Positions 54,675 through 64,000 are shown, counted from the stretch's first letter. The stretch: DNA of 64,000 bases from an uncultured Clostridia bacterium (GCA_934754475.1 CAKVHV010000003.1:62001-126000); one strand, 5' to 3'. The notes: generated from the sequence alone by a model not told the origin. Program-made: numbers and translations.

Positions 54675-55919
54675 ATGACAGATACAAATTTATACAATGA
54701 ATTAAAAGAAAGGGGGCTTTTGTATCAATGTAGTGATGAACAGGCCTTGAAGAAAAAACTAGAAAGTGGCGAGCCAATTGTTGTTTACGAAGGAAGTGAC
54801 CCTACCGCCAATAGTTTGCATATAGGACATTGCGTTCCATATTGTGTTTTGCGTAGATTTCAAAAAGCCGGTCACAAAGTAATCTTGCTTATGGGTGGTG
54901 CTACCGCATGTGTAGGTGACCCATCGGGAAGAACAGAACTTAGAAAAATGCTCACTTACGACGAAATTAACAAAAATGTCGAGAGCATCAAAAAGACACT
55001 CAAAGTGTTCCTAGATTTTGACGGAGACAACCCAGCCGAAATAGTTAATAATGCCGATTGGTTTTCAAAACTAACATATATAGATTTTATGAGAGACTAT
55101 GGTGTTCACTTTAATGTAAACAAAATGATGGCAACCGAAATCTATGATAATAGACTCAAAGAAGGTGGACTTACATTCTTTGAAATGGGATATATGCCAA
55201 TGCAAGCGTATGACTTTGTACACCTAAATAGAACCAAGGGCTGTACTTTGCAATATGGCGGTGCTGACCAATGGGGAAATATTGTAGCGGGTGTTGAGTT
55301 GCAACGAAAACTTAACTTCCAAAATGGCACAAACATTGAACTTATTGGTGCTACAAATCCATTACTACTTACCCCTGAAGGCAAGAAAATGGGCAAGACC
55401 GAAAAAGGCGCTATTTGGATAGACAAAGACAAAATCTCAGCCTATGACTTCTATCAAGGGGTTTATCAGACTCCAGACGCATGTGTTGAACTTATGTTTG
55501 CTTTGTTTACCGACCTTCCTATGGATGAAATTAGAAATCTTATCAAAGAAGATATTGTCAAAGCAAAAGAAGTTTTGAGTTTTGAAATGACCAAGTTTAT
55601 TCGTGGCGAGCAAGATGCAATCGAAGCAAGAGATGCAACTCACGCCCTATTCAAAGGCGGTGCTAATTTGGATAACGTTCCAACATTTACACTACCTAAG
55701 TCAGATTTAAATACAAAACAAATAGTAGATATTGTAACCGAAGGCAAATTGTGTGCTTCCAAATCCGAAAGTCGTAGAATGATAGAAGGTGGCGGAATTA
55801 CTCTTAATGACAACAAAGTTACTGATTTTAGAAGTACAATCACCGAAAGCGATTTAGTAGAAAATTATGTAATTTTGAGAAAAGGCAAAAAGAATTATCT
55901 CAAAGTTGTCTTTGAATAA
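54675..55919 (+). CDS. tyrS: Tyrosyl-tRNA synthetase
   Basis: Class I synthetase charging tRNA-Tyr. 414 residues: the HIGH region DPTANSLHIGH (about 43-53), the tyrosine pocket ADQWGN (about 197-202), and KMGKTEKG (about 239) in place of the KMSKS loop. The C-terminal S4 RNA-binding domain lies at about 350-414. The preceding AAAGGAG lies at the end of the peptidase gene, so translation is coupled. Controlled by the Tyr T-box. Confidence 0.96.
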   Translation: MTDTNLYNELKERGLLYQCSDEQALKKKLESGEPIVVYEGSDPTANSLHIGHCVPYCVLRRFQKAGHKVILLMGGATACVGDPSGRTELRKMLTYDEINKNVESIKKTLKVFLDFDGDNPAEIVNNADWFSKLTYIDFMRDYGVHFNVNKMMATEIYDNRLKEGGLTFFEMGYMPMQAYDFVHLNRTKGCTLQYGGADQWGNIVAGVELQRKLNFQNGTNIELIGATNPLLLTPEGKKMGKTEKGAIWIDKDKISAYDFYQGVYQTPDACVELMFALFTDLPMDEIRNLIKEDIVKAKEVLSFEMTKFIRGEQDAIEARDATHALFKGGANLDNVPTFTLPKSDLNTKQIVDIVTEGKLCASKSESRRMIEGGGITLNDNKVTDFRSTITESDLVENYVILRKGKKNYLKVVFE

Positions 55920-55936
55920 AATATTCGAATAAAAGT

Positions 55937-55965
55937 TTGTCAAATACAAAAAAATATAATAAAAT
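55937..55965 (+). promoter_or_regulatory. Possible promoter of the lipoprotein gene
   Basis: TTGTCA (55937-55942), 17 bases, TAAAAT (55960-55965), just downstream of tyrS. Confidence 0.4.
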
Positions 55966-56002
55966 AATTGTAAATAGAAAAGTGAAAAATGGAGAATAAC
56001 TT

Positions 56003-56386
56003 TTGAAAAAGCATTGGAAAATATTACTTATTGTATTTTTCATATTGCCTTGTATTTTTGCATTCAATGGATGTAGTTGTAGTTGTTCCAAAGATAACAA
56101 CAAAAATAACACTACATCCAGTGTAGAATACACGGTCACTTTTTACACCGATAATCCCGACTTTTTCAATGTTCCAAATCAAACCATTAAAGACGGTGGC
56201 AAAGTTACTCCACCTGTCAACTTTCCCGCAAGAAAAAGAGACTCTTTGGGAAGAGTCTATTATCTAGTAGGTTGGTTTAGTAATCAAAGTCTTAAAGACG
56301 AATACATTTGGAAATTTGAAACAGATACAGTTCATCAAAATATGGAACTCTATGCCAAATGGGTTTTGTTAGAAAACCAAAACTAA
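56003..56386 (+). CDS. Small lipoprotein with Listeria-Bacteroides (InlB B-type) repeat
   Basis: 127 residues from a TTG start behind GGAG. The N-terminus is a lipoprotein signal peptide (KKHWKILLIVFFILPCIFAF) with lipobox FNGC at about residues 22-25 and a Cys/Ser cluster. After a short linker comes one beta-grasp repeat (VTFYTDNPDFFNVPNQTI to LYAKW), the Flg_new/InlB B-repeat family. Predicted to be attached to the outer face of the membrane. Role unknown; adhesion-like by family. Confidence 0.82.
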   Translation: MKKHWKILLIVFFILPCIFAFNGCSCSCSKDNNKNNTTSSVEYTVTFYTDNPDFFNVPNQTIKDGGKVTPPVNFPARKRDSLGRVYYLVGWFSNQSLKDEYIWKFETDTVHQNMELYAKWVLLENQN

Positions 56387-56512
56387 TAATTACTGATTAT
56401 TTCAAATTTAAGTCGATTAATATTTAAATATTAAAATTTGAAATTAACAATATTTAATTAAAAATAAATATCATTAAATTTTTAATTAATGTTAAACAAT
56501 TATGAAAAATAA

Positions 56513-57034
56513 TTATTCAAAATAACTGCTTAGTAGCAGTTTTTTGTTTGTCTTGTCAGCACTCAATAGTTCATCAAAAGCGAGCCTGTCTATCAAAATT
56601 ATGTCCGCACTTGTACTCAAGTTCTTGGCTGAATTGCTAAAAAACGAATTGGTTATAACCACACCCTTGTCGGCAAGATAATAATTTTTTGCGGTGTTTA
56701 TTTCCTGAATTGCCGAGTTTCCGACACTATGATTGTAATATAACTTGCACTGAATAACTATAGTTTTGTCGCTGTAGTTCAAAACCAAGTCCGCCCCATA
56801 GTCTCTGCTTTTTTTGGTCTTTTTGACCTTTAGTCCAAGTGACTTAAAAAAGTAAAATAAAAACTCTTCGAACTCATGCCCGTCAAGGCAATCTACATCG
56901 TTTATGCTAATGCTCCTGATATAACTTTTCATGTGTTTGTTCTCAAGTAGTTTAAAAAGCCATTTAAATACAAAAAAAATCACAGTAATAGGCAAAAACA
57001 CTATACCTGCAATTATCTTACACTTCTTCCCCAT
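56513..57034 (-). CDS. Membrane-tethered Mrr-like restriction endonuclease-fold protein
   Basis: 173 residues. An N-terminal hydrophobic helix (about 7-29) anchors the protein with the nuclease domain probably cytoplasmic. The domain has the PD-(D/E)xK layout of Mrr_cat: GHEFEEFLF (about 52-60), RDYGADLV with Asp82, and VIQCK with Gln95-x-Lys97. The GVVITNSFFSNSAKNLS segment also matches the family. GGTGGGG precedes the ATG. It stands alone on the minus strand among rightward genes. It could degrade foreign or modified DNA; no methylase is nearby. Confidence 0.87.
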   Translation of the reverse strand: MGKKCKIIAGIVFLPITVIFFVFKWLFKLLENKHMKSYIRSISINDVDCLDGHEFEEFLFYFFKSLGLKVKKTKKSRDYGADLVLNYSDKTIVIQCKLYYNHSVGNSAIQEINTAKNYYLADKGVVITNSFFSNSAKNLSTSADIILIDRLAFDELLSADKTNKKLLLSSYFE

Positions 57035-57247
57035 AATATTGTCCCCACCAAAATAAATTTTTTTCCACCAAAACTATTTTCACTTTTAATTTAACAAAAA
57101 AAGTTAATTTTGTCTATTAATTTCTAGCGGTTTCAAACTTATTGCCTACAAATTCTCTCTTTTTTTGTCATTTTTTCAAATTTCAATCAAAAAAACATAC
57201 TTTTAGTCATTAAAATACACAAAAACCAAAGTAATTTTTGGAAACTA

Positions 57248-57276
57248 TTGAAAAGCATGTTTAATTGTGTTAAACT
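57248..57276 (+). promoter_or_regulatory. Promoter of the HAD-like gene
   Basis: TTGAAA (57248-57253), 17 bases, TAAACT (57271-57276). It places transcription start downstream of the longest open frame and supports translation from 57308. Confidence 0.45.
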
Positions 57277-57307
57277 AGTAGTCGTAAAATACAAAAGGAT
57301 TAAGGCT

Positions 57308-57865
57308 TTGGATACTAAAAAAGAACCATTTTATATTTTCCTTGACTTCGACGGAGTTTTGAGCGACTTTGAAGGAACGGATAATATCTTCAAATTTGGC
57401 GGACTATTTGTAAGCGAAAATGACACTCGTACCTTTAACCCATATAGCATGGAAGCACTCAATTATTTAATAGAGACTTTGCAACAAGATTACGATTGCA
57501 AACTAGTGTTGTCAACTTCATGGCGACATTTTTTTGACAAGGCAAAACACGTTCTCAAAAACAATGGACTTGAGTATTTGGGTGTTATTGGAAAGACTCC
57601 ATATATGTTTCTCAAAAAACGTGCTTATGAAATTATGGAGTATTTACAAATCAAAAACGAAAAAGAAAATTTTGTAGTAATAGACAACAAACAACACCTT
57701 CCAAAGTTTTTCAAAGGCAAAAATAGTATCAAGACAAATATACTCAATGGCTCACTTAATATGTCTACTGTACTTAATTACTTGGATACTCATTTTGAGC
57801 CTTTGGCTAATAAAAATAGCCTAAAAGACTATTATGGCTTTGAAGAATTACTTGAACAAAATTAA
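57308..57865 (+). CDS. HAD-superfamily phosphatase-like protein
   Basis: 185 residues from TTG 57308 (AAAGGA eight bases upstream). Motif I DFDGVL with Asp13 and Asp15, motif II VLSTSWRHF (about 68-76) and a late VVIDNKQ (about 126-132). The TSWR form resembles the HAD domains associated with RNA/DNA repair 'Swiss Army Knife' proteins. Substrate unknown. Single gene between the Mrr-like and large surface-protein genes. Confidence 0.78.
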   Translation: MDTKKEPFYIFLDFDGVLSDFEGTDNIFKFGGLFVSENDTRTFNPYSMEALNYLIETLQQDYDCKLVLSTSWRHFFDKAKHVLKNNGLEYLGVIGKTPYMFLKKRAYEIMEYLQIKNEKENFVVIDNKQHLPKFFKGKNSIKTNILNGSLNMSTVLNYLDTHFEPLANKNSLKDYYGFEELLEQN

Positions 57866-58067
57866 ATAACCAATTTACAAAATGTACAAAAGGTATTTGG
57901 AAATTTTTTGAGATATTTCCAGATATTTTTTGTTCGCTGTATTTATAAAAATATAACTTTTGACACATAATAAAATTGACAAAAAGTGTCGAAAATAGTA
58001 TTATTTTATTGTATGTTTGCCAAATTATCAATTAATTTTTGGCATAACTTATTAGGAGAAATTTGAC

Positions 58068-61000
58068 GTGAAAAAGTTAATGCTTGGACTTATATGCTTT
58101 GTGTGCTTGTTGGTCTTTTTTCATGCTCATATTTCTTTTTTTGTTAGTGCAAAGCAAATTGAAACACCTTGGACTTTGACTGAAGATGCTGTGATAGACG
58201 GAGACAACTCAGACTATCAAAATATTGATACAAAGTCGTCGATTGAAATAGACAATTCCGCAGTTGTTGAATTTAAGAACTTGACAATTAATGTTTTGAG
58301 CGATATGTTATCACTTTTCAAAGTAAATAAAGGCTCAAAGTTGATACTCAATAATGTAACAATTAATTCAACCGCAAATATTAAATCAGTTATATCAAAC
58401 TATGGTCAAGTAGAGATTAATAACACCCAATTTCCAAAAGTAAACTCTAAATATAGCATTTTGAATGACTCATCTGAAAACGATGCCATACTCTTGCATT
58501 ATGTTGGGGACAAACAGATAAAAAATATTTATTTAAAATCCGGCAGTATATATGTAACCGATGATACACATTTTGAAGTGACATCAGATTACATAAACAT
58601 TCAAGTTACTGACTCTTATAATGAGTTATTGGACAATACACACATTGGCAGGGCGGTTGTCAAAGGAAAGAATACCTTTGCGGGATATTATCTAAATAAC
58701 TTTAGATTGGTCGATGCTCCGTTTGAGCCAAATATTAGCCCAACCGAACAAGATGCTTGGTCTAAGTTCCAAGATAAATTCTATCTTGATTATGTTGGTC
58801 TTATTGGCGATGATTTGAGCAATTCGAGTAGTGGCTTTACAACTTTTTATTATAACGAAAATGGTTATACAAAGACACCAATAGATTTTGTTAAGTCGGG
58901 CGATATAATAATCACCAAACCAGTAATCTATTTTCAAAAAGATACTGAGACTTTTGTTATTGGAAGCAAGTTCTCAACTTCAAGACTCTTCCAAAAGTAT
59001 AATAACGACGAGACATATTGTGTAAGTGCCAAAGTAGTCGAAAATTGCGACTTGTCTTCTCAAAGTAAATGTTTCGTTTTGGATAATGCAACTTCGCTTG
59101 TCGGAAATCTCAAAACCAATGCAATTATTTGCAAGTCAGACAAAATCGTTAAGCCAGATGTTGTCAAATTAAATATCTTGGATACAAGCACAAATCAGAC
59201 TACAACCAAAAACATAAGCGTCTCCGCTTTGCAAAATGTAGACGATACTTTGTTTGAAAGCAGTCATATTGAGTTTGTTAGTACTTATGGCTATCAAGTG
59301 GATAATATTTCAAGCAATGGACTAAATAATGACAATGATTTGGTTTTAATTCAAACCGACGAGTTTATTCTTATTAAACTCACTATGCTAAGTAGTGTAG
59401 ATAATGCCAAAGTCAATATAACCATGTCCCCACTTAAACCCGCACCAGTCAAAAAATCGGTTTATTTAGAAAACACAACTTTTGAATTTAATAATACAAA
59501 TAGACTAGAAAGTCTAGTACCATATGTTTTAGACGAAGACAACAACAAAGTTTATCTAAAATCCGAAGAGTTTTGGCTGTTAGATACAAACAATCAAGTA
59601 ATCAAAGATATTACAAATGCCGGAAATTACAAAGTGACTATAAATAGCACAAACGAAGATATAATATTTGTAAACAATCAATTTGACGTGACTATTGACA
59701 AAAAACAAATTAGACTTGAATTTGAAAACACTTATACATATGATGGAGACTATCACACAGCCAAAATTAAAAACATAATAGGTGTAATAGTTGGCGATAA
59801 GATAGATATTAGTGCTTTTGAAATTCAAAGCCCACAAATTATACCGGGTGAATACATCCAAAATGTTACTCTTAATTCCCAAAATTATTATTTAATCGAG
59901 TCTTGTAAGACTGTCAAATTAACAATTCAAAAACGTGAAATCAATCTTAATAATGTAGTATTTAATAGTGCTACATTTACATATGACAAAGATAAATCAT
60001 ATTCTCTAAGCATAAGCGGTCTCAAAGATGAGTACAAAGATATTGTTGAAGTGTCTTACATAGGCAACAATCAAACCGATGTACTACTAGACTCAAATGG
60101 AAATGTGACAGCATACACAGTTTATGTAAACTTCCAAGTAGACGAGACTTTGTACAAACTAGTCAATGGCTATACCCGAAGTGCAAAACTCACAATTCTT
60201 AAGCAATTTGTAGATTTGTCTAGTGTGAGTTTCCCAAATGTATCCATAACTTATGACGGGCTTGAACACGACGTCCAAATCTTGGGCGAAGTACCAAGTC
60301 AAATATCCAAATATGTTTATTATAACAACACTCCAAAAAAAGAAGTTGGAACTTATTTAGTCAAAGTCGTTTTTGAACTTGAAGATACAAAAAATTATAC
60401 TTTGACAAAAAATGGAATGCTATATAATTCCTTGTCATGCAAATTAGTGATAAATCCAAAAGTAATTACTATGGATTACATAAATCAAGTGCTTGATTTT
60501 GAAGACAAGGTTATCATATACGACGGAGAACTGCACAAACTTAGTCCAGTTTTGAAGGATGACTCAATAATTGGAGTATCAAACGGACTTCCAACACACA
60601 AAGATGTTGGTGTGTACGAATATGTTATTTCTGTTACTCTCAAAGACACCAAAAATTATGTTTTTGAAATTGATGATTCAAGAATACAAATAACTAAGCA
60701 TCTAACTATTATCAAGAGCGATGCAAATTTTGACGGAATAACTTTTGAAAATCAAACAAGAACATATAATTACAAAAATATTGAAATCAGTGTCGACAAT
60801 CTCCCAACTTATTGTGAAGTACAATATGAGTACATCCAAAATGGAGTAGTCTTAAGTACAGACGGAGTAATAGATGCTGGAAAGTATCTAGTCAAAGCGA
60901 ATATTTCTGTAGCAACTGACATGACTAATAATTACAACCTAAAATTTCTAACTCTAACCGCTACTTTAACTATTAACAAACTAGTTTTGGATTGCTCAAA

Positions 61001-62633
61001 TATTAGTGCAAAAAATTATAGTTGTATTTATGACGGATTGCCACATAATATCATAATTCAAGGCGAAACTAATCAGATAAAATTTGAGTATTCCCAAAAA
61101 GATTTGGTTAATGCGGGAACTTATGAAATAACTATTTCACCAGTGCCAAATAACAATATTGAATATTCAAACTTAAATAATCTCAAAGCGACTTTGATTA
61201 TCTTCAAAGCAGATTATAATATGAGTAATGTTAAGTTCAAAGACATCACCGAAGAATACGATGGAAACCAAAAAGTAGCATTAATATCTGGAACTTTGCC
61301 AAATGGTGTTTATGTTGATTCTTATTTAAATAACAAACATACTCACGTAAGTTCAAATGCCGACGGGATAGAGATTGCAAGAGTGAGATTTGCAACAACA
61401 AATACTAATTACAATACTCCAAGCGACATGACATGCAAAATTAAAATAAAACCACGAAAAGTAAATGTTATTCTTAGCCAAACCCAATTTGAGTATACCG
61501 GTCACGAAGTAGTGGTCGAAGGCAGAGTTGTTGGGGTGGTTGGCGACGACCAAGTAAATGTGGAACTAAGCAACAATAGAAATATAAACGTTGGCAAGTA
61601 TAGTACTAGTGTAACACTAGATAATAGTGATTATATATGCGGAAATATAAGTTCGCTTAGTTACGAAATAAACCCAGCACATATAGATACTAGCGAATTT
61701 GTATTTGAAGATATTAGAGTAACATATGACGGACTTGAACATCAGCCAAAATTCATAGGCAATTTGCCGGGCGGTGTTTATGCAAATTTGGTTTCGGGAA
61801 AGATTATTAATGCCGGAACTTATACAGCATATATTGAATTCAAAAGTTCTAACAAAAATTATTATCTTCCAAATAATATGGTGGCACAAGTAGTAATTTT
61901 GCCTAAACCAGTCTTATTAGAGTTTTCAAATTACACAAACCTTGTCGAAGACGGGTCAGTTCATCCAGTCACAATTAGACTACTTGGAACAATTGAAGAC
62001 GACTTTGACGATTATACAGTGACATATAGTGCAAGTCCAGTCAAAGCGGGCATTTATACTGTTACAGTAAATCTAAATGCAAATAGCAACTATACAATTC
62101 TTAGTAGTAACTCTCTAACTTATGAGATACTCACAAACAACAAAACATACGTCGGAGACGGAGTGGTTATATCTATCAATGGTAGCGGATTTTCGAGTAG
62201 CGCTAATCTAAATGCAAGTGATGTAGACGTAAGCGAATTTAACCAAGTGCTTCAAGAAAGTGGTTCTATCAAAAAATACGATGCTTTCAAACTTGAAATC
62301 GACGGAACAAATACTAGTAAGGAAATCGACGTAACTTACAAATCCGGAACTTCAAATCTAAACGCAAAATATATTAGAGTTTACAAAATCTCTAATGGTT
62401 GCTTGCACGAAGTTGAATTTGAAACAGTTAGAAATCAACTTAAGTTTTCGGCAAATATAGACGACAAAATCATTATAATCGAACAAAAAGACTCCGTTGA
62501 AATGACTTCGGGATACATTTATATAATAGCGATTTTGTCAGTTGTTTCTATTCTAATTATGACACTTATTATTTACAAAAATATTAAGTCACGAAAAAAA
62601 GTAAAAAACTTTATAAATATAATTGATGATTAA
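58068..62633 (+). CDS. Giant YDG/MBG-repeat surface protein
   Basis: 1521 residues from a GTG start behind AGGAG. Signal peptide (about 1-30). A beta-rich N-terminal region to about 480. Then about ten tandem YDG/MBG-type repeats of 75-95 residues, whose starts read TYDGDYH, TYDGLEH, IYDGELH, IYDGLPH, EYDGNQK, EYTGHEV and TYDGLEH (about 557 to 1293), each with a NAGTY- or VGTY-like later strand. One membrane helix at about 1482-1504 and a Lys/Arg-rich tail. No LPXTG. Likely a cell-surface adhesin or scaffold. Confidence 0.88.
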   Translation: MKKLMLGLICFVCLLVFFHAHISFFVSAKQIETPWTLTEDAVIDGDNSDYQNIDTKSSIEIDNSAVVEFKNLTINVLSDMLSLFKVNKGSKLILNNVTINSTANIKSVISNYGQVEINNTQFPKVNSKYSILNDSSENDAILLHYVGDKQIKNIYLKSGSIYVTDDTHFEVTSDYINIQVTDSYNELLDNTHIGRAVVKGKNTFAGYYLNNFRLVDAPFEPNISPTEQDAWSKFQDKFYLDYVGLIGDDLSNSSSGFTTFYYNENGYTKTPIDFVKSGDIIITKPVIYFQKDTETFVIGSKFSTSRLFQKYNNDETYCVSAKVVENCDLSSQSKCFVLDNATSLVGNLKTNAIICKSDKIVKPDVVKLNILDTSTNQTTTKNISVSALQNVDDTLFESSHIEFVSTYGYQVDNISSNGLNNDNDLVLIQTDEFILIKLTMLSSVDNAKVNITMSPLKPAPVKKSVYLENTTFEFNNTNRLESLVPYVLDEDNNKVYLKSEEFWLLDTNNQVIKDITNAGNYKVTINSTNEDIIFVNNQFDVTIDKKQIRLEFENTYTYDGDYHTAKIKNIIGVIVGDKIDISAFEIQSPQIIPGEYIQNVTLNSQNYYLIESCKTVKLTIQKREINLNNVVFNSATFTYDKDKSYSLSISGLKDEYKDIVEVSYIGNNQTDVLLDSNGNVTAYTVYVNFQVDETLYKLVNGYTRSAKLTILKQFVDLSSVSFPNVSITYDGLEHDVQILGEVPSQISKYVYYNNTPKKEVGTYLVKVVFELEDTKNYTLTKNGMLYNSLSCKLVINPKVITMDYINQVLDFEDKVIIYDGELHKLSPVLKDDSIIGVSNGLPTHKDVGVYEYVISVTLKDTKNYVFEIDDSRIQITKHLTIIKSDANFDGITFENQTRTYNYKNIEISVDNLPTYCEVQYEYIQNGVVLSTDGVIDAGKYLVKANISVATDMTNNYNLKFLTLTATLTINKLVLDCSNISAKNYSCIYDGLPHNIIIQGETNQIKFEYSQKDLVNAGTYEITISPVPNNNIEYSNLNNLKATLIIFKADYNMSNVKFKDITEEYDGNQKVALISGTLPNGVYVDSYLNNKHTHVSSNADGIEIARVRFATTNTNYNTPSDMTCKIKIKPRKVNVILSQTQFEYTGHEVVVEGRVVGVVGDDQVNVELSNNRNINVGKYSTSVTLDNSDYICGNISSLSYEINPAHIDTSEFVFEDIRVTYDGLEHQPKFIGNLPGGVYANLVSGKIINAGTYTAYIEFKSSNKNYYLPNNMVAQVVILPKPVLLEFSNYTNLVEDGSVHPVTIRLLGTIEDDFDDYTVTYSASPVKAGIYTVTVNLNANSNYTILSSNSLTYEILTNNKTYVGDGVVISINGSGFSSSANLNASDVDVSEFNQVLQESGSIKKYDAFKLEIDGTNTSKEIDVTYKSGTSNLNAKYIRVYKISNGCLHEVEFETVRNQLKFSANIDDKIIIIEQKDSVEMTSGYIYIIAILSVVSILIMTLIIYKNIKSRKKVKNFINIIDD

Positions 62634-62636
62634 ATC

Positions 62637-62677
62637 AAAAAAAGAAACGAATAAATTATTTATCCGTTTCTTTTTTG
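62637..62677. terminator. Bidirectional terminator
   Basis: AAAGAAACG...CGTTTCTTT with A7 and T6 flanks between the converging surface-protein and degV genes. Confidence 0.85.
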
Positions 62678-62766
62678 TCTTTTGTTAAGACTTGATTTTA
62701 GTTATTGATTAATAACCATTATTTTTGAATTGTTTATTAAAAATTCTTTATAATCATTTTAAAATA

Positions 62767-63624
62767 TTATTCAACATTTCCGCCATCGTTGTAGTAGATT
62801 ATTCCCAAAGTATTAGGGCCACAGTGAGTTGAAACTGTGCATCCAGCGGTGGTTTCTACTATATTTTTGAAGATGCCTTTGTCTTTGAGAGTCTTTCTAG
62901 CAACATCAAGCATTTCAGGAGTTGCACTGCTGTATGTAATAAAACATAGACTTGTGTCTGGGTTATTAAAGTCATTTAGAGTTTCGTCAATATATTTATC
63001 CAAGATTTTGTGCATCTTGCCAATATATTTTTTGCCAACCATCATTCTTCCGTTGCTTACAATAATCGAAGGCTTGATAGATAGTAGATTTGCTCCAAGC
63101 AAAGATAGTGCCGAGCATCTTCCGCCTTTGTATAGATAATTTAATTTGTCAACAACAAAACTAATTTGTACACTTTCACGACGTTTGTTAATAAGTTCAA
63201 CCGCTTTTTCAATATCTACTTCCTTGTCTCTAAGTTGAGTGGCATATATAACTTGCAAACCTATTCCGCTAGACAAAGACATGCTGTCTATTACATAAAC
63301 ATTACTAAATTTCTTAGCAGCGACAACTGCGTTGTTGTAAGTCGAACTAACTTTGCTACTAATCGAAAAGTGAATTATTCCGTCGCAATCTTTGAGTTGT
63401 TCTTCCCAAAATTCTGTGTAATCGTTTTCGTTAAGAGCGCTTGTTTTTGGAAGTTGACTATTTGAATTAGCATAATCAAATAATTGGTCGTTTGTAATAT
63501 TTTTTCCGTCAAAGTAGTCGTCGCTTCCTAGTGTAATTCTAAAAGGAATTACTGGCACTCCAAGTTTTTTGTACATATCTTGATTTAAATCAGCACTGCT
63601 TTCGCATGTTATTTTGTATTTCAT
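62767..63624 (-). CDS. DegV family fatty-acid-binding protein
   Basis: 285 residues from ATG 63624 (GGAG five bases upstream; an in-frame TTG four codons earlier overlaps that site and is rejected). DegV marks: ITCESSADLNQDM (about 4-16), the fatty-acid-pocket segments PKTSALNENDY (about 58-68) and HFSISSKVSSTYNNA (about 85-99), IDSMSLSSGIGL (about 111-122) and the late STHCGPNTLGIIY. Family members deliver fatty acids to FakA-type kinases. fakA is not nearby. Confidence 0.92.
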   Translation of the reverse strand: MKYKITCESSADLNQDMYKKLGVPVIPFRITLGSDDYFDGKNITNDQLFDYANSNSQLPKTSALNENDYTEFWEEQLKDCDGIIHFSISSKVSSTYNNAVVAAKKFSNVYVIDSMSLSSGIGLQVIYATQLRDKEVDIEKAVELINKRRESVQISFVVDKLNYLYKGGRCSALSLLGANLLSIKPSIIVSNGRMMVGKKYIGKMHKILDKYIDETLNDFNNPDTSLCFITYSSATPEMLDVARKTLKDKGIFKNIVETTAGCTVSTHCGPNTLGIIYYNDGGNVE

Positions 63625-63811
63625 ATTATTCTCCAAATTTTAGTTTTCAAATTATTATATTAGTTTTCAAAGTATCAATAGACCTTGTCTAAACTTTTTA
63701 TATTATATCAAAATAATATTATCTCGGTCAATTAAATGCTACAATTATTGCTTGCAAAAAGGTGGTAATTGTTGTAAACTATTTATTGAAATAAATTTAG
63801 GAGATGTTATC

Positions 63812-64000
63812 TTGGCAGACAAAGACGCAGACAAAGACCATCATGGACATAGACAAAGACTTAGAGACCGAATAAAGTCCGGTGCATTTGAGTCTATGCA
63901 AGATTATCAAGTGCTAGAATATGCACTTACTTTTGTAGTGCCATTCAAAGATGTCAACCCACTAGCACACATTCTTATCAAGACATTCGGTTCGTTTGGA
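63812..64000 (+). CDS. radC: RadC family protein (5' part, runs off the window)
   Basis: Open from TTG 63812, eight bases after AGGAG, to the window end: 63 residues. HGHRQRLRDRI near residues 11-21, followed by DYQVLEYALTFVVPFKDVNPLAHILIKTFGS (given in parts), is the typical helix-hairpin-helix N-terminus of RadC/YeeS proteins. The JAB-type metal-binding domain lies outside the window. The role of RadC proteins in DNA repair is disputed. Confidence 0.85.
   Translation, partial: MADKDADKDHHGHRQRLRDRIKSGAFESMQDYQVLEYALTFVVPFKDVNPLAHILIKTFGSFG

Noticed and set aside
57899..57932. Terminator after the HAD-like gene
   Set aside because: GGAAAT/ATTTCC is only a six-pair A/T-rich stem and the following T-run is interrupted; too weak to list.

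Overview
The window looks like a chromosomal segment of a low-GC, strictly or mostly anaerobic Bacillota (Firmicutes). The evidence is the strong A/T bias, TTGACA/TATAAT promoters, AGGAG ribosome sites, tRNA-dependent T-box leaders in front of serS and tyrS, a rubrerythrin, an iron-type alcohol dehydrogenase and a Bacillus-type parA/parB/parS system. TGA is not read as Trp. No rRNA and no CRISPR array were seen. I cannot place the organism below phylum/class level from sequence alone.

Layout. 1-4.6 kb: end of an unknown gene, rubrerythrin, T-box-controlled serS and a secreted LRR/Ig-type surface protein. 4.9-9.5 kb: gyrB-gyrA (minus), with a DnaA box inside the apparent gyrB promoter. 9.6-21.5 kb: an accessory-looking stretch. 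It holds two copies of a divergent module (tandem-HTH XRE regulator plus a small unknown protein ending in a shared SILY motif), a 2-oxoamine-synthase-type PLP enzyme, a 465-aa unknown protein behind a hairpin-rich leader, a DUF362/PanE-like/YqeY operon, three XRE regulators divergent from a SLOG-like protein with repeated operator-like palindromes, a tRNA-Glu whose 3' end and terminator are duplicated around a cluster of micro-hairpins, and a cardiolipin-synthase-like protein that has lost both HKD histidines. 21.5-35 kb: EF-P with an atypical loop, then a six-gene glycogen/alpha-glucan operon (malQ, glgB, glgA with an 822-residue extension, glgP, a GH13 hydrolase, Fe-ADH).

35-48.7 kb: the replication/partition neighbourhood, read rightwards: mnmE, mnmG, a 1.9-kb extremely A/T-rich non-coding block carrying seven perfect and one degenerate parS site, rsmG, parA, parB, recF, a second non-coding block with DnaA boxes and long repeats, a predicted zinc metalloprotease, and dnaN. 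Most genes left of about 35 kb run leftwards and nearly all genes to its right run rightwards, which fits a replication origin nearby. dnaA is not in the window. 49-64 kb: a heterodimeric ABC exporter, an SPFH/zinc-ribbon protein, a tyrosine T-box controlling a C39-like peptidase and tyrS, a small lipoprotein, a membrane-tethered Mrr-like nuclease, a HAD phosphatase-like protein, a 1521-aa YDG-repeat surface protein, DegV and the start of radC.

How it fits together: ParB loading at the parS block would organise the origin region for ParA. The glycogen operon supplies synthesis, branching, phosphorolysis and debranching/transglycosylation (glgC is not here). The strongest candidates for undescribed biology are the duplicated XRE/SILY module, the XRE-SLOG cassette with its shared operators and tRNA scar, the GlgA fusion, the HKD-less phospholipase D homologue, and the zincin next to dnaN.
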